Of a DNA stretch of 64,000 nt, positions 10,521 to 23,833 are shown in pieces; the first letter of the stretch is position 1; every line of letters begins with the position of its first letter. The translations under genes and the position numbers were made by a program. The DNA comes from Persicaria tinctoria (Eukaryota > Streptophyta > Magnoliopsida > Caryophyllales > Polygonaceae), in the NCBI GenBank assembly GCA_037127255.1, contig JBANSL010000004.1, forward strand, positions 9,362,001 through 9,426,000, given 5' to 3'. Below the pieces are notes generated by a model. The model searched no databases and was not told where the DNA came from. It saw only the letters and a list, made by a program, of their open reading frames with translations.

Positions 10521-11579
10521 TTATTAAGTATTACAGTATATTGTAAAAAATTAATTAAAAAATAATATTTTATATAATTTTATCTCCTTAAACTACGTGC
10601 GCAAAAGTATAAAGACTTATCGAAGGGGTATCACTTAATATCGTCATTCGTCCTTGTAGACCAAAGTTAATAGCTCTAGGCTAGAATAAATCAACCATGG
10701 TTCATCTAAAAAAGAAAGTGTGCTACTTTATTCGTCACTTAATTGACTTTACACAACATGTTGGCACATGCAACCTCATCGAAGGACACTGTAGCAGGAT
10801 TAGAGCGTCGGAGATTATCATCTCGATTTCCTACGACCACTTTCGAATACTTTGACAGCGTTAATGCCTATGAGACTATCGATTTCCTTATCGATTCTCA
10901 TAATCTCCAAATCTTTAGCTATGGAGTGACAATACTTCAACCATGAAGACAGAATCATAAGATGACACACTACATACGTTGTCATGATGATATTATTCCT
11001 TTGACAATGTTAAGAAATCATTTTACCTCTAATCATTTCCCTCCCCTCTTCTCTAAACTCACAAAAAAAATGATGATCATACAAATTTTACATATAAATT
11101 TTGATTCTTTCCCTTATATTCCCTCCTACTCAAACAAACAAACAAGGCCTAAAATTAACGTTTGTTACAACTCCTAACTTAATAATATGCAAAATCAACA
11201 AATCGGATAGCAACAAATCGAATCGAACCGAATGAAATCGAACAACAAAAATCAACAAATCAAACATCTAAATTTAGAGATAAAATTTCTCGCTCATCTC
11301 AATATTTTACAAATCAATATACATGTTGGAGTTATAAAACAAAAATTTTCTCTTTTTTCTCTCTTTTACAAGAGTCGTTGGAGATGTTCATAGCTTATTA
11401 GGTATATATATAGTTGTAGTCTTATAGATGTTTTAATAGTTAAATCAATAGCAGTAGCACCTTGCTCCATTATTTGTTCATGCGACCACTTCTGCCTATA
11501 TACAGGGGGCGCTGCCCCCCTTGGCAATGGAATTTCGTAGTATATTAAAAAAAACAATAAAAAAATGTAAAAGATAACA
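10521..11579. other. AT-rich intergenic sequence
   Basis: No coding sequence, RNA gene or structured repeat is recognised. The few open frames are short and have no domain signature. Confidence 0.4.
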
Positions 11580-11582
11580 CTA

Positions 11583-11680
11583 AAATTGTCTAGCTTAGTT
11601 GGTGGAAAAGAGAGAAGGAAAGAAATGGGATGCAAAAGAGGAGGTCATGGGTTCAAATCTCATCCTTTCCCTTTTACCAT
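11583..11680 (+). repeat. tRNA-derived SINE-like sequence
   Basis: The sequence has an A-box-like TAGCTTAGTTGGTGG (from about 11591) and a B-box-like GGGTTCAAATCTC (from about 11649), at the spacing usual in plant tRNA-derived SINEs. It is followed by a T/A-rich stretch. No target duplication was established, so the 3' limit is approximate. Confidence 0.6.
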
Positions 11681-11704
11681 TATTTTTTATTTCAACCAAA
11701 TTTT

Positions 11705-12300
11705 CCCTATTATAAATGTCATATTTAAATCAAATTTTATATTTTTCTTTTAATATTTTCATAAGATTATTCATTATGTTACACAAATATTTTTTAAATA
11801 AATCAAATTATATATTTTTCTTCTAATATTTTCATAATATTATTCATTATGTTACACAAATATTTTAAAAAATAATTTCTCCTATTATAAATGTCATATT
11901 TAAATCAAATTTTATATTTTTCTTTTAGAGCTCGTTTGTTTACCATTTAAAAAACCCAGGAAGTTCAAAAACCCAGGAAGTAGAATAAATGCCTGTGTTT
12001 GGTTGTTTTTTTTAACACGAAAAAATCCAGGAATTCCAATTCCTACAACATGGAGGAATTCCTACAACTAGGTAAGTTGCAATTCCACCATTTTTTTATG
12101 GAAAAATTCAACTTCCTCCATTTAAATTCCCTACATCTAATAACTTAACCAAACAACTTTTTAAATTTTAATTATAATTCATGGGAATTAACTTCTTAGG
12201 AAGCATACTTCCTATGTTCAACCAAACAAGCCCTATTTTCATAAGATTATTCATTATGTTACACATATATTTTAAAAAATTCTTCTATTTTTTATTCCTA
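11705..12300. repeat. AT-rich tandem repeat array interrupted by a MITE
   Basis: A unit of roughly 90 bp containing atatttttcttttaat and cattatgttacac recurs starting at about 11705, 11796 and 11881. The third unit is broken at 11927 by a MITE and resumes at 12235 with cataagattattcattatg. Confidence 0.65.
11928..12234. mobile_element. MITE with GGGCTTGTTTGGTT-type inverted termini
   Basis: The left end GAGCTCGTTTGTTTACC and the right end AACCAAACAAGCCCT are inverted complements. The element is about 307 bp and splits a tandem repeat unit whose two halves remain recognisable. Such termini are common in plant hAT/Harbinger-type MITEs. The target duplication is too short or too decayed to assign a superfamily. 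Confidence 0.6.
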
Positions 12301-14196
12301 TGAAATTTTATTATTTTTTACGATCAATGTCATAGTTAAACCACAATTTATGAGGTTTTTTTGTCATAGTTTTCAATCTTATCAAATTTTTTTCATTTAC
12401 TAATGACAAATTCTTTAAAAAATTTATAATTTTCTTTCAATAATTTTTTTAAAAAAATCTTAAACATGCTACACACACATATAAATTATTGTATGAATTT
12501 TTTTTAATAAATTATCATATTTATACCACAATTTATAGTTTTCTTTCAATATATTTTTGAAAAATTCTTTATTATACCGAGGAATTTTTTTCCCAACAAA
12601 CAATTTCGTCCCCCCTCCTTTAAATCCTGCGGGCGTCACTGCCTCTCTATATATAGTTGTAACCTTGTTGGTAAGTTTGAGAAAGTGGAATTTGAGGAGA
12701 TCGCTTGATTAGTTAGGTTAGGGGCTGTGTTTCCCTTAGCTTAAGCTCATATCATATGGCATTGCTACCTTGACACATTCATAACCCTCATATGAATCTT
12801 ATAGAAGAAGTGTTAAGAGTAGACGATATTCATTTATTTTATTTAGTTTGATCGATGATGATGATAACAAGCCCGTTCTAAGTGTTTAGTGTGCATGTCA
12901 AGTGTTTTCTATATATTTGAACGGGGCTTAAGTGAAATATAATACTCCCTTCGTTAATTAAAACTTGACGTTTTACTATTTATATACACTTTTTCATTTC
13001 GTGTCAGGGCAAAAGGTTAATTTTCACAAGTATAACTTTCAGCACATCTAGGGTACCAAGCTCAAAGATCGATGCTTTGATACAACACCTTCAAATCCCG
13101 CACACCAGGGCATTATAAAGTTATCTCGGATGCTCTATAATCAATGGTAAAGTAAATAAGGAGACTTTTGAGAATATTGTGTGTAAATCCAAGGAATGCC
13201 CGACAAATTGGAGAGTTAATGCTCTCTCACAACAAAGACGATCAATTCTAATCAACCTGAACCTGGCAGCTAAACCACCATACACAATGTAAAGTTTTAT
13301 GCTCCCAAACTGCATTCATAATGAACTGGATCAAGTAAACAGAACCTTCTTTTGGAACAAAGATGTGCAACGTAGACCACTCATCAACTGGGATAGAATT
13401 TGTAAACCAAAAACAAAATGTGGTTTGGGACTAAGGAAATCTAAAGACATGAATGAAGCTCGCCAAATGAAATTGTTGTGGAAAACGCTAGCATCTCAAT
13501 AACTATTGAGTAAAGATTATAAGATACAAATACATAAAGGAAACTGACATCCTAAACTATAAGCGGAAAGACAGTGCCTCCTGACAATGGAGAAAAGCTA
13601 TTTTTCTAATAGATAAATTCAAATCAGGTATGATTTGGTCTATAGGAGATGTAAAATCTATTAGATTTAATTTGGGAAGACAAATGGGTCTCGCTAGAAC
13701 CTTTATCAAATATAATCAACTTAAACCAGCAATTCCAACCTAATACCAGAGTTAGTGAGTATATAATGGGGAAAATGGTGGAAGAAAAAACTAGAACAAG
13801 ACTTGGATATAGATATTGTAAAGGAAATAATGGACATACCTCTTCCAATCAACCCAATTGCAGATATACTATACTGGTGGCCTCACAATAATGGATGGTT
13901 TACAACGCCTAGCGCCATGAAATTATAACAAATCCTGGCAGAGAAGCAGATGACCAAAACTATTGGGTCAAAACATTTTACCAAAAGTTAAAAACATTAT
14001 GTGGAAACTCTGTCAAAATTGACTCCCTACCAAGGAGAGGTTAACCAATATGGGGTACCTATGCCGAATGTTTATCCGTTGTGTGGTGCACAAGGGGAAA
14101 AGCACACATATTCATCAAGTGTGAATTCATTAAAAGATCTTGCCTTAAGTCTCAGAAGGTAGAAGATATTACGAATCCCATTTCAGAAATCAAGTA

Positions 14197-14434
14197 CTCC
14201 CTCCGTTCAACAAAACTTGACGTTTTACTATTCATGCACGCTTTTTTAGGAGCTAAAAACTATATAAAATATCGAATTTTTAAATAATTTTTTTTAACAA
14301 TTTCGTAGTTATTATTAACAAGTACAAACTTGTTAAATTTTTTTTTTTTAAAAAATGGATATTTTATATAGTTTTTATCATTCTAAAAAAGCGTGCGTGA
14401 ATAGTAAACGACAAGTTTTGTTGAACGGAGAGAG
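14197..14434. mobile_element. Stowaway-type MITE (Tc1/Mariner), inside the LINE
   Basis: The 238-bp sequence begins CTCCCTCCGTT and ends AACGGAGAGAG, flanked by TA on both sides. Its arms (aaaacttgacgttttac / gtaaacgacaagtttt) form a long hairpin. Its relatives are at 35929-36165 and the half copies at about 12945 and 27720-27838. Confidence 0.85.
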
Positions 14435-14906
14435 TAATATTTAGAGACAACATAATCCCTTCTCTATAGGAAATAGAGGGAAGAGTAAAAGCTACTCGAG
14501 AGAACTGGCAAAAAGCAAATCAAAAGGAATATGACAACGATTCTGATCGTTTACACAAGACAACTTTGCGAAAAATAAGTAGAAAGAATATTAGATGGAG
14601 GAAACTAGAAAACAAATTCATGAAACTGAACTTCGATGGTGCAGTTTCTCCGAATGGGGTGAGTAGTGGAGGATACATTATTCGAGACTATAGCGGTAAC
14701 CCAATCAATCTTAGAAACAAAATATTGGGTAAATAAACTTCTATCATATCAGAAGCCCTGACATTAAGGGAAGGGATTCTGCAGGCAAGCCAGTATCCAC
14801 TACTTAGTCATTGAAGGTGACTCCCTTACAATTATCCAAAATTTAAAACACCATGATAGATGTCCTTGAGAAATAGAGCTTCTAATGAGAGACATTAAAT
14901 GGATAA

Positions 14907-14915
14907 TTAAATCTT
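14907..14915. repeat. Target-site duplication of MULE-2, left copy
   Basis: TTAAATCTT. It matches TTAAATATT at 27533-27541 in 8 of 9 positions. Confidence 0.75.
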
Positions 14916-16019
14916 CGGAAATTTCGCGAGGTAACCCTGTGGTTTCGCGTAATTCGCGTGGTAAACAAAGGTTTAAGATATTCCGCTTGGTAACCCTAGA
15001 GTTTCGAAATTTTTTGCCTCGCGCCCAAAACTTGTGTTTTGATTGAAAATTTTATGTTTGAACTTTTATTGGGGTAAATACTGTAATATTGATAAATTAT
15101 GTGGAGGTTTTTAATAAATAAATTAAATTGTTCTAAAGGGAGAAAGCATTCGATAGAATCATCGTTCACGTTCAGCAAGGTGAAAGAGAGGAGAAGGATG
15201 AAAGAAAGAGAAGAAGAATAAGAACCAGTCCGGCGGAGGGGGACGGCGGGGGTAGCTCCAGCGTTGGCATCTCCGGTGGCGATGTGTTGGGTTGTGTGGT
15301 GATGAGCCTGGCGACGAACTGGTGGAGTCCAATTTCAAGGTGATTTGTAAGTTCGAAGTATTTCGAAAGTTATGAAACTTCCATTTAATTTCTTAAATTT
15401 GTTCATATTGATGAGCATGAATCACCTACGTTATGAAATTTGAGCCAAATCTTGGTGGGATGTTTTGAATATGGAATTTTAGGGTTTGAGGTTTTGAAAA
15501 TTGGGGTTTTTTTGTTTGAGTTGACAATGTTGCCAATTCTTTTGTTGTGTTCTGCCGTACCTAATCTCATGAAAGTTTCCCCAAACTTTCCCATATCGCC
15601 TGTAGATTCCAATCACAAATTCTTGAACATCAGGAAACTTTTTATTGCTGCATTGCCTCTTTCTCACAAGGCAATTATTTGGTTGCAACTGATGTCTTCC
15701 TTCTTTACTCACTCCACTTGATACATATGTATTTTTAGAATTTCCAATTGCATTGGGATCAATCCAAAATTGGATTTTCTGTTATGACTATGAGCTCTGT
15801 ACAACTGGATTATAGCTGAGAGTCCATATATAACAATTTAACGTTACCGTAAAATGTGCTATCTATGTGGAAGTTCATCAGAACGTGATCAAACACATTT
15901 AGGTAGTGTTAATATAAGCATTTAGATGTGTTTAGGTAGGGTAAAATGCATAAGTTTAGAGTAGTTTTCATGTTTTCATCATGTTTCGATTAGAGTCGGA
16001 ATCTACAATTTTTGTGCAT

Positions 16020-19000
16020 GATTTCAGGTGATTGCAAAGAGGTGAAGCTAAACTCGAGCCAATGCTCAAAGATTTGACGAAAATAGAAAAGCCCGAGAGC
16101 CGAGGAGATGAGCTAAACATGTAAAGGATGGGAGCTGTCCAGGTTGACGACGCTGCACTAAAACGAGTCGTACGAAGGCTGTGTTTATCGGATCGGGGCA
16201 TACTTATACTTGTTGGAAAGAGGATTCGAAGACCTACAACTTTCGCGTTTACAACTTTTCCAAATTCAGCATTGAAAACAGCAAAATCGGGACTTCAAAT
16301 GTGGCTGCTGAATGTAACTCGGTTTGGGCAAAAGAACTTGGTCGAGTTGTTTGTGTTTCACCAGAGTTAATTAGCGAAGTGCAGAACACGCTGATCTGTG
16401 GGCCACATGTTTGGGCCTATTGGATGTTAGTTTTGTAATTCATTTGACATATTAGGATTATAATTAGTATTATTATTAGGAGGAAGAGAAAAGAAGAAGA
16501 ATTAGGTTTTTGGTACGTAGCTTTAGGGAGGCTTCTTGTGATTTCTTTTTCAACCATGAACAACTAAACTCCTTTGCTTGGGGAGATTAATCGAAGCTTC
16601 GGGTTTGCAATTTCATTGTGAAATTTCTAATTCTTTATACTCCTCTTTGAATATTATCAATTCTTTGCGCTGATTGTTTAGGGTTTTCGTGAATTTCTAT
16701 TAGCCTGATCAACTGATGTCTTTTCATGATAATCTATAGCTAGATATAAATGATTTCTGGTTGAATTATCTATATTCTTGAGTAGCAAAGTATAAATCTC
16801 TGAAACTGGTTGATTTAGGGATTTGTATAGAGAATTGATTTGCAATTGATGCAATAACTGGTTGTGCGTGTCGATTGTCTTTGTTGATTTCCTTTAAGCT
16901 TAATCGATTATTGAATTGAATCTTGATAGTTTCAAGATTGTTTGATAATTAGGGTTTTCAGGGTCTGGTTGTCCTGTTAACTAGATTCGATAAGGAATTG
17001 GATTCAAAAGACATAGTCTTTCCACAACAAAGTATTCAGGAGAAAGTTATCTCTTCGATTTCGATGATCAATGAACAAACCTGATTGCTGAGATTGGTTG
17101 ACCTAAGCTATTTTTCTCATATTTATTTCCTCAAGTTGTTTAGTTTGTTATTTTTGTATATTTTTGTTTCTTAATTAGTTAGTTTACACCATCAAAATCC
17201 CCCTTTGTGTTTCTTGTTCTTGTTGACACATTCTGACTTGCATACGAATCGTTGACTCTATGTGGGATCAACCCGTACTTGCCAAACTACATTAGTTAGG
17301 TTAGACGGATTTATTTGATAGGATTTAAGGCGACTGAAAATCCTCTGTCAAATTTGACGTCGTTGCCAGGGAGTCAAGTTGTTATTTGTGTGTTTGTCTT
17401 GTGTGTTAATTTGGCTACTAACTTTTTTTTTTTGTGAACCTATCTTACGGTTCACAACACATATGCTACTAACAGTTTAACATGTTGAGATTATCGCAGT
17501 TCGAATGTGAGAACTTTCACCTATATCTCACTAGGTTGCAGAGGTGTGTGGACATCCGCAATGACCGTGGTTTCCACGATAGTTTGTGAGATATGGTTGT
17601 CTGCGTTATGTAGGGGATGACTGCTGAGACAAAGACACGTGCTATATACATGAGCGACGGAAGTCTAGCAAGGTTAGGTTTGGTGGGAATTTGGGTTCTT
17701 ATCTGCTACATGGGTCACCAGTCCTTGCAGGAAGTGTTCTTCGTGCTGGAACCTCAACCAATGGATTACTTCGACGCACCTTTGGAGGATCTATCCAAGG
17801 CCTCTTACGAGGAGAATGAGCAATTGTGTCAGCAGATCGCAGAACTAGATAAACGAGTGCATCGAATGGTCCAAGTGGGGAATGAGATTCTAGCGTGTGA
17901 AGCGAGTGAACTACCGTCTCAACCGGTGGTTAACCCGATAGAGAGCCTCACCACGAACACCCTAAGGAGTGGCAAGGACCTGTTTGTCATGCCCGAGGGA
18001 AGCTTAGAAAGTCATGACGATGAAGGTGAGTGTGTGCTTCCTATTCCTCCCTCATTGAGTTCATCCGAGTCTACTCCGCTACCTCCCCTACCCTTGTGCT
18101 ATGAGCATGATAATGTTTTGGTGGAGGAGGATATGTTCGCAGACGATGACAGTTTCTTCAGCGATGAAGAGGAGAGTACACTACTTCCTGACATGGAGTG
18201 TCATGAGTCGACGCATGAGATCCCATGTGATTTATTGTCTCCTTCATTCGATGAGATTGTCTCGAGCTCGCCTATCAAGGAACCAAGTCCGGAGCTGATT
18301 TATGTGGCTCCTAAGCAAAGAATTGATATCCTCTACAATTGTGAGAAGTTCGGTGATTATGTTGACCCTTGAGCTCATTATTTCGACATACCACCAATGG
18401 AACTGAATTGGTGGTTCCACATACACGCGACGGAGATTCACACTCGGACATATGAGAAGTTGAGGACATACTTTGACTTCAACTTATTCGTATGTAGTGC
18501 CCGCTTACCTAGATGGTGTGCACAAGAGTTTGATTTGCTGCTGAGGGCACTAACGGTGTCCGAGTGAGTCTTAAATGGATAACCAAAACGTCGAGTCTAT
18601 GACGGTAACCAAGGACGCTTCTTGGGAGGCAACCCAAGGTGAGTAATTTAGATTTGCATTTTTCATTTTTTTTCGTTTAAGTTTTCAATTTCAATTTGAA
18701 AAAAAAAAAGATCGTCAAAAATGGGGCCAAAATCAAGAGAATTACAGTAGGGTACTCGGGCAAGAAGCTCGGCCGAGTCCCTTGGCCAACCCGAGTGGCG
18801 CACAGTTCTTCAAGAAGAACTCGGGTGAAAAAAAAAAATTAACTCGGTCGAGTTTTATTTTGTCCCACCCGAGCTATATTGCATCTTCTTAAAAAAAAGA
18901 AAAAGAAAAAAAAAAGAAACATAGAAGGAAAGTGCGCCGGTCATGCCCGCGTCTTCTCCCGAGCGACAGCGAGCCCATCGCAGGCCAACACCAGGAGCGC

Positions 19001-20850
19001 CAACGCCGAGCATCTCCGACCAGCAGCCCTCCCGGCAAGTCCCGGAGCCCTCACGCCTCTCTCCTGGCAGCAACGACATTCATCCCCTCCCGTTACCCCC
19101 AAGTTCTTGTGCCTGGACCAAGTTCTGTGCAGTTCCCAACACCTCCGCACAGCCATCAGGCCACCACCGACGCGAACATCAACTCCGGATGCCTCCGATC
19201 CAGTCCGACCAGCCCTCCGACGGCCGATTCCCACTCCGGCAGCCCACCACATCCAACATCATCCTTCCTCTCTCCTCTCCTCTATTACAGTCGTCCAGTA
19301 AGTTTTTCATAAACCCTACAATTATTAGTTTTGTGAAATTTATTGAATTTATGACATTGATGAATTGATTGGGTGAATTAGGAATTTGTTGATGGGGAAT
19401 TTGTGGATGAATTAGATTGATTGAGGCTTGTGATTTGGATTTGGGATTTTTTGTGCCTAATTGTTAAATTACAAATTTGGGAATTATGAGTCTTGAGCAT
19501 TTGAATTGATCTTGCTTTTTGATATTAAACTTGATAAGAGTTTCTTGTTGAGTTTATCGATTATAGTTTTGATCAATTTATGCTTAATTGTTATCAATTT
19601 GAAAATTGTTGATGTTTGTGGCTTTGTTGTGTGTTATTGTAAGTGGTTTGACACCATTGAGTATTATTGAAAGTTGTCCTTGCTTGGACAACAAAGATTT
19701 TTTGTTGGTGTTGCCTTATCTTTGGTTGTAGATGGTAGGTTGTGGTGTCTCCTTGAGGTTGAGACGAGAAAGAACAATGGCTCATCACACTCCTGTGCTT
19801 GAATTCATCACCTCCACTTGATATGTAGATGACTCTGTAAGTGTTTTTCTTCCTTTCTCTTTTATTTTTCACATTGAGGACAATGTGTGAATTAAGTGTG
19901 GGGGAGGGAACATTTACATGTTTGCATTTAAGTTGCATTGTATATATTTCTTTCTTGTTTTTGCATTTCATGGTTATTATTCTTAGTCTTGCATATTATA
20001 AAAAAACAAAAATTGAAAAAAAAAAACAGAAAAATCATATAAAAAGAAAAAAAATCAGCATGCGTGACATTCTAGATTTAGGATCTATCAGATATCCCCA
20101 TCTGTACCACTTGTTTTCTTAATCTAACTATAAGTCACATGATATGCTTGAATTGTTGATCCTCGTCTAATTTGTTTAATCTATGGGAGCATGAGATAAT
20201 GGATTGATTGAGCATGTATAACTCTTACATTTTAGGTGGCATTGAAATCCAACAAAAATTTACCTTGTGAGTTTTTGTTAGCCTTATTGGGACTATGCTT
20301 TATGGATGTCCTATTTGCTTCTTGTGTGTGATACTCTCCAATGTGACTACCTCTGAGAATTGAAATTGATATCCATGTCAAGGCCGTATATTTTGATTAT
20401 TACTTGTGATTTTCATATGATTGAGGCAATGTTTTGTTAGCCATATCTTACTCTGTATCTACCCGTATATATTATCCTCTGCTTGAAGCCAAATTTGAGC
20501 CTTTTAGCCCATTTTTGTTAGCCCCGCAAAATGTCTTTTAGCCCATTTTAGCCTTACCCTATCCGGGAATTAAGGAGAAGATTGGTGAAAATGTGTATTA
20601 GTGGAGTGTTTTGAGCATTTGGAAGTTATGTATGGGAGGTTTATTCGTTTTGAGCTTCATATGGATGATTATTGTGCTTAACACTCGGGGCCTAAGGAGG
20701 ATAAAATTCACTTAGGAGTAAAAGTCGAGGAAAAATCATAAAAAGGAAAAAATCAAGAAAAGAGAAGAAAAATCATTGAAAAATCAAGTGAAAAAAAAGA
20801 AGTAACAAAGTGTGAGTTGGTTAACAAGAGTTGTGCTGAAGTTTTTATTT
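16020..20850 (+). mobile_element. Decayed Athila-like Ty3/gypsy LTR retrotransposon (no pol)
   Basis: The part about 16.0-17.35 kb has the wording of an Athila/Tat-type 5' LTR and its end (catcaaaatccccctttg, tgtgggatcaacccg). It is followed by a tRNA-Asp-type primer site region (gacgtcgttgccaggga at 17358-17374). Later come GGGAGGCAACCCAAGG (18625-18640) and a polypurine tract GTGTGGGGGAGGGA (19897-19910) preceded by the family-typical ttgaggacaatgtg. No protease, RT or integrase is left, and a 3' LTR copy was not recognised. The outer limits are therefore approximate. Confidence 0.65.
17617..18372 (+). pseudogene. Retrotransposon-derived open frame of unknown function, 251 aa
   Basis: This open frame lies between the primer-site region and the polypurine tract of the Athila-like element. 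It is acidic and Ser/Pro-rich (LPIPPSLSSSESTPLPPLP, SSSPIKEPSPELIYVAPKQ). A short helical stretch LEDLSKASYEENEQLCQQIAE may form a coiled coil. No gag zinc knuckle or pol motif is seen. It is probably a leftover of an internal retrotransposon frame rather than a host gene. Confidence 0.45.
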
Positions 20851-20981
20851 GTGGATGGAGTTAAAGTTTGAATTCGCAACCAGATAAGCTCAAAGTTCTA
20901 CAAAAGACCGCTTGAAAGTTCAACAAGATGCCACAACAAAGATGTTCTGTGTAGAATGTACTGATGTTGGTTGAATATTTT

Positions 20982-21051
20982 GGCATATTAGCTCAACAGG
21001 TAGAGCAACGTGCTTAGGCACGAAGATGTGGGTTCAAATCCAACATAGGCT
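20982..21051 (+). other. tRNA-like sequence, left member of the MULE-2 core
   Basis: The 70-nt sequence has an acceptor stem GGCATAT/ATAGGCT with one mismatch, a D arm GCTC...GAGC, and a T arm with a TTCAAAT loop. The anticodon arm CGTGC/GCACG closes a TTAG loop. It is the most decayed acceptor stem of the six copies. Confidence 0.72.
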
Positions 21052-21199
21052 ATCTAGACATTGCATTGTATACATGATATGGTTCAATTTCAGTCTCACA
21101 ACAACAACTTAAGAATATAAATCAAGTCGAATGGCTAATTTGATTGCACACATCATACATTTACTAATCTTAATTAATTATACATGATAGGGTTCAATT

Positions 21200-21268
21200 A
21201 GCCTATGCAGGATTCGAACCTGCATCTTGCGCATGCGCACAGTGCTCTACCACTTGAGCTAATAGGCT
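21200..21268 (-). other. tRNA-like sequence, right member of the MULE-2 core
   Basis: On the minus strand it is 69 nt with a perfect acceptor stem AGCCTAT/ATAGGCT, a D arm GCTC...GAGC, and a T arm GCAGG TTCGAAT CCTGC with full pairing. The anticodon arm TGTGC/GCGCA closes a GCAT loop. The T-stem differs from the other copies but still pairs. Confidence 0.76.
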
Positions 21269-21950
21269 TACAATTTTCTAAAAACATATAATCGATAGGT
21301 GATGGCAAACCACACCTAGACCAAGTATGTTAAACAACGTAAATCTTGCAGAAACACAAACAAAGCATTTAAAATCACTAGATAGGCAATGCTAAATTAA
21401 TTACCACTCAAGACTGCATTGAAGATGAAATTTGTTGAAGGAGGAAATCGAGTTCAAAATATAATAAAATAAATCAAACCAGATTCGTGAACACGCAAAT
21501 AATTACAAGACTTCCTCCCGATGTAGCAACAGGAAGTCAGGATCGATTCTCGAGAATCGAGGAAGCGTGTCAACGGATCCGGGGAAATGGAGTACTTCCA
21601 AATTGAATTTCCACATTCCTTCTTCATAAGATTTATCACCTTTCCCTCATTCGTTCAATGCTTTTTTTTTCAATATAATGCTTTTACCTCTCTAACCTTA
21701 GCACTGCCTTCTCGTGAGTCGCAAACATGAGTGTCATGAATGGCCCCGAATACTTAGTGCTTTGGACTCCTTACCTTAGTGTCCCATCTCACTGAACTAT
21801 TATCTCAGTAAGCAGAGTCGATCTACCTTTATCTCCTGAGGTGATCGGATTTTCTTTCACTCATTAAATTTTCCATATAATTTAAACATTTCTGCCAAAC
21901 TCCAATAATGATAACAACAACACAAATACCATATAATATCTCCATAATAT

Positions 21951-21963
21951 AACATCATTCTCA
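21951..21963. repeat. Target-site duplication of LINE-B, left copy
   Basis: AACATCATTCTCA. It is repeated exactly at 23834-23846 after the poly(A) tail. Confidence 0.85.
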
Positions 21964-23833
21964 TATCCAAATCAATTGAAAAATACCTCGGAATACCCCT
22001 GGTCAATGGAAGGGTGAAAAATTGTGTCTTTGAAGAGGCACTACAAAACCTTAAAAAACAGCTTTCAAAATGGAAATCCTCTTCCATATCCCAAGCAGGG
22101 AGAACCATTTTAATCCAAGCCAACCTCAGCTCCAAAACAATTTACCTTATGCAGAACTTCTTACTACCGAAGGGGATTCTACACCAAATAGATCAAATCA
22201 ATAAGAACTTCTTTTGGAATAAACTCCAATCCCAAAGATACACTCCGTTGCTAAGTTGGGACACTATATGCAAAAGTAAAAATGAAGGAGGATTGGGAAT
22301 CAGGAAAGCAGAATCACTTAATGAAGGACTACAAATGAAACTCCTTTGGAAAATTCATACAGATAATTCTAGTATGTGGGTTAAAATTATAAAGGAAAAA
22401 TATTTACAAACAACCCATATCAATGAAAGAGATAATCAAAATACCTCTTGGCAATTTGGAAGACTTCTATTCTTAAGGGAAAAATTCAATAAGGGCATCA
22501 TATGGCTAATAGGCAATGGTAATCAAGTAAATGTTTGGAATGACCCTTGGCTAGAAGGAATGAACCTAATCCCATACCAAAGATTAGAAAATCAAAATCT
22601 CAAAGTCTCCCAGCTTATAGACGATCAGAAGCAATGGAAATTAACAAAACTGCGGGAATTGTTCCCAACCCACATTGTGGACCATATCCTACAACTGTAG
22701 ATCCCCAACTGGGAAACAAACGATAAATTAATTTGGAAACTGGAGAAGAATGGTACTTTCTCGACCAAGTCAACTATTCGACTAAAACCCATTATCAATA
22801 ATAGCAATACGACAGATTATAAGTGGATATGGAAACTAGATATACCACCAAGGTTAAAAAATTTAATTTGGAAGATAATGATAGACGGATTATCAACCAC
22901 ACAACGACTAAACAAACACTTTAATAGGGTTCCATCTCAATGCTCACTTTGTAACTTGGCTGATGAGGACGCCAACCATCTGTTCATCAACTGTGAATAT
23001 ACAAGAAGACTAATCCAAAACTTTGAAAGTATAAGTGGGAAAACTCTCCTTTTCAAAGAAGACTATGATGACGATATAAAGTACATTCTACAGGATAAAA
23101 AGAGTTATAGCAAATCAGCAATCAAAGAATTAGCCTTTATTTGGCAAGCCATCTGGGACATCAGAAACAATTACATCTTCAAAAATATAAAACCAAATGC
23201 AACGATCAACCTAGCCTTTGAAATCATGTCAAATATTAAGCTTTGGAACACGCAAATAGAAGAAGAAAATAACCATACAAATCGACGTAATACTAGGCGA
23301 AAGACTAGGTGGACCAAACCACCGAGCGGTATCTATAAAATTAATATAGATGGCTCGGTTAAACCCACGGACGATTGCCAAGTGGGTGGGGTCATTCGTG
23401 ACTCTAAGAGCGGGTTGATAGATGTATTCTTTCAAAATACATCTACAGGTTCGATTTTACAGACAGAGGCAGAAGCTATTATTGTAGGCCTCAAGCATGC
23501 AAGTAGTAAAGGGATCCAGAAGGCTATCATTGAAAGCGACGATGAAACTATAATCAAAGCTATAAGGAAAGAGATCGCTACTCCATGGGAAGTCATTCAC
23601 CAAGTAGAGAAGATCAACATCATGGCTACGGAATTCCAGATTATCCAGTACAAACACTGCTATCGAGAAGCAAATAGAGTAGCTGACTTCATAGCTAGAA
23701 AGGGTATCGTTTGTACTAGTCCTACATCTCCCCTTACGAAGGAGCTGTACTCCATCATCCTAAGGGATGATCATGGCAGTTTGTTACATCTTATGTAACA
23801 AACTCCAACTGTTTGCCTACTGTAAAAAAAAAA
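21964..23833 (+). mobile_element. LINE-B: 5'-truncated L1-type retrotransposon with poly(A) tail
   Basis: The element starts within the RT region, ends in a poly(A) run (from 23824) and is flanked by a perfect duplication of 12-13 bp. This is the signature of target-primed reverse transcription with 5' truncation. The coding frame is almost intact, which together with the perfect duplication points to a young insertion. It lies inside MULE-2. Confidence 0.9.
21985..23798 (+). pseudogene. LINE reverse transcriptase C-terminal part, zf-RVT and RNase H
   Basis: A single frame runs from the truncation point to the stop at 23796-23798, interrupted only by TAG at 22698-22700. Order: KYLGIPL (end of RT), NFFWNK and GGLGIRKAESLNE (the conserved post-RT region), zf-RVT with WKLDIPPRLKNLIWK and CSLCN...DANHLFINC, then RNase H. 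The RNase H acidic residues are visible in INIDGSV, TEAEA, ESDDETI and REANRVAD. In the family this protein copies LINE RNA at the target site. Here the N-terminal endonuclease and most of RT are missing, so it is dead on its own. Confidence 0.9.

Larger units (their letters stand above)
13040..14915 (+). pseudogene. LINE (L1-type) reverse transcriptase 3' part with RNase H, broken
   Basis: Translation in shifting frames shows the region following the RT palm (NELDQVNRTFFWNKD, RPLINWDRICKPK, GLGLRKSKDMNEA, KLLWKT), then a zinc-binding zf-RVT-like stretch, then an RNase H start (MKLNFDGAVSPNG, GGYIIRDYSGN). Several stops and frameshifts make it non-functional. A Stowaway MITE (14197-14434) lies inside it. 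The RNase H region is cut at 14915 by MULE-2 and resumes at 27541. The 5' half of the element is missing. Confidence 0.8.

Noticed and set aside
16128..16438. Small proteins of 80 and 85 aa
   Set aside because: They overlap in different frames within the LTR-like part of the Athila-like remnant.
18879..19368. Overlapping Pro/Ser-rich frames near 19 kb
   Set aside because: All come from one GC-rich patch inside the gypsy remnant, in several frames at once; no motif supports a gene.
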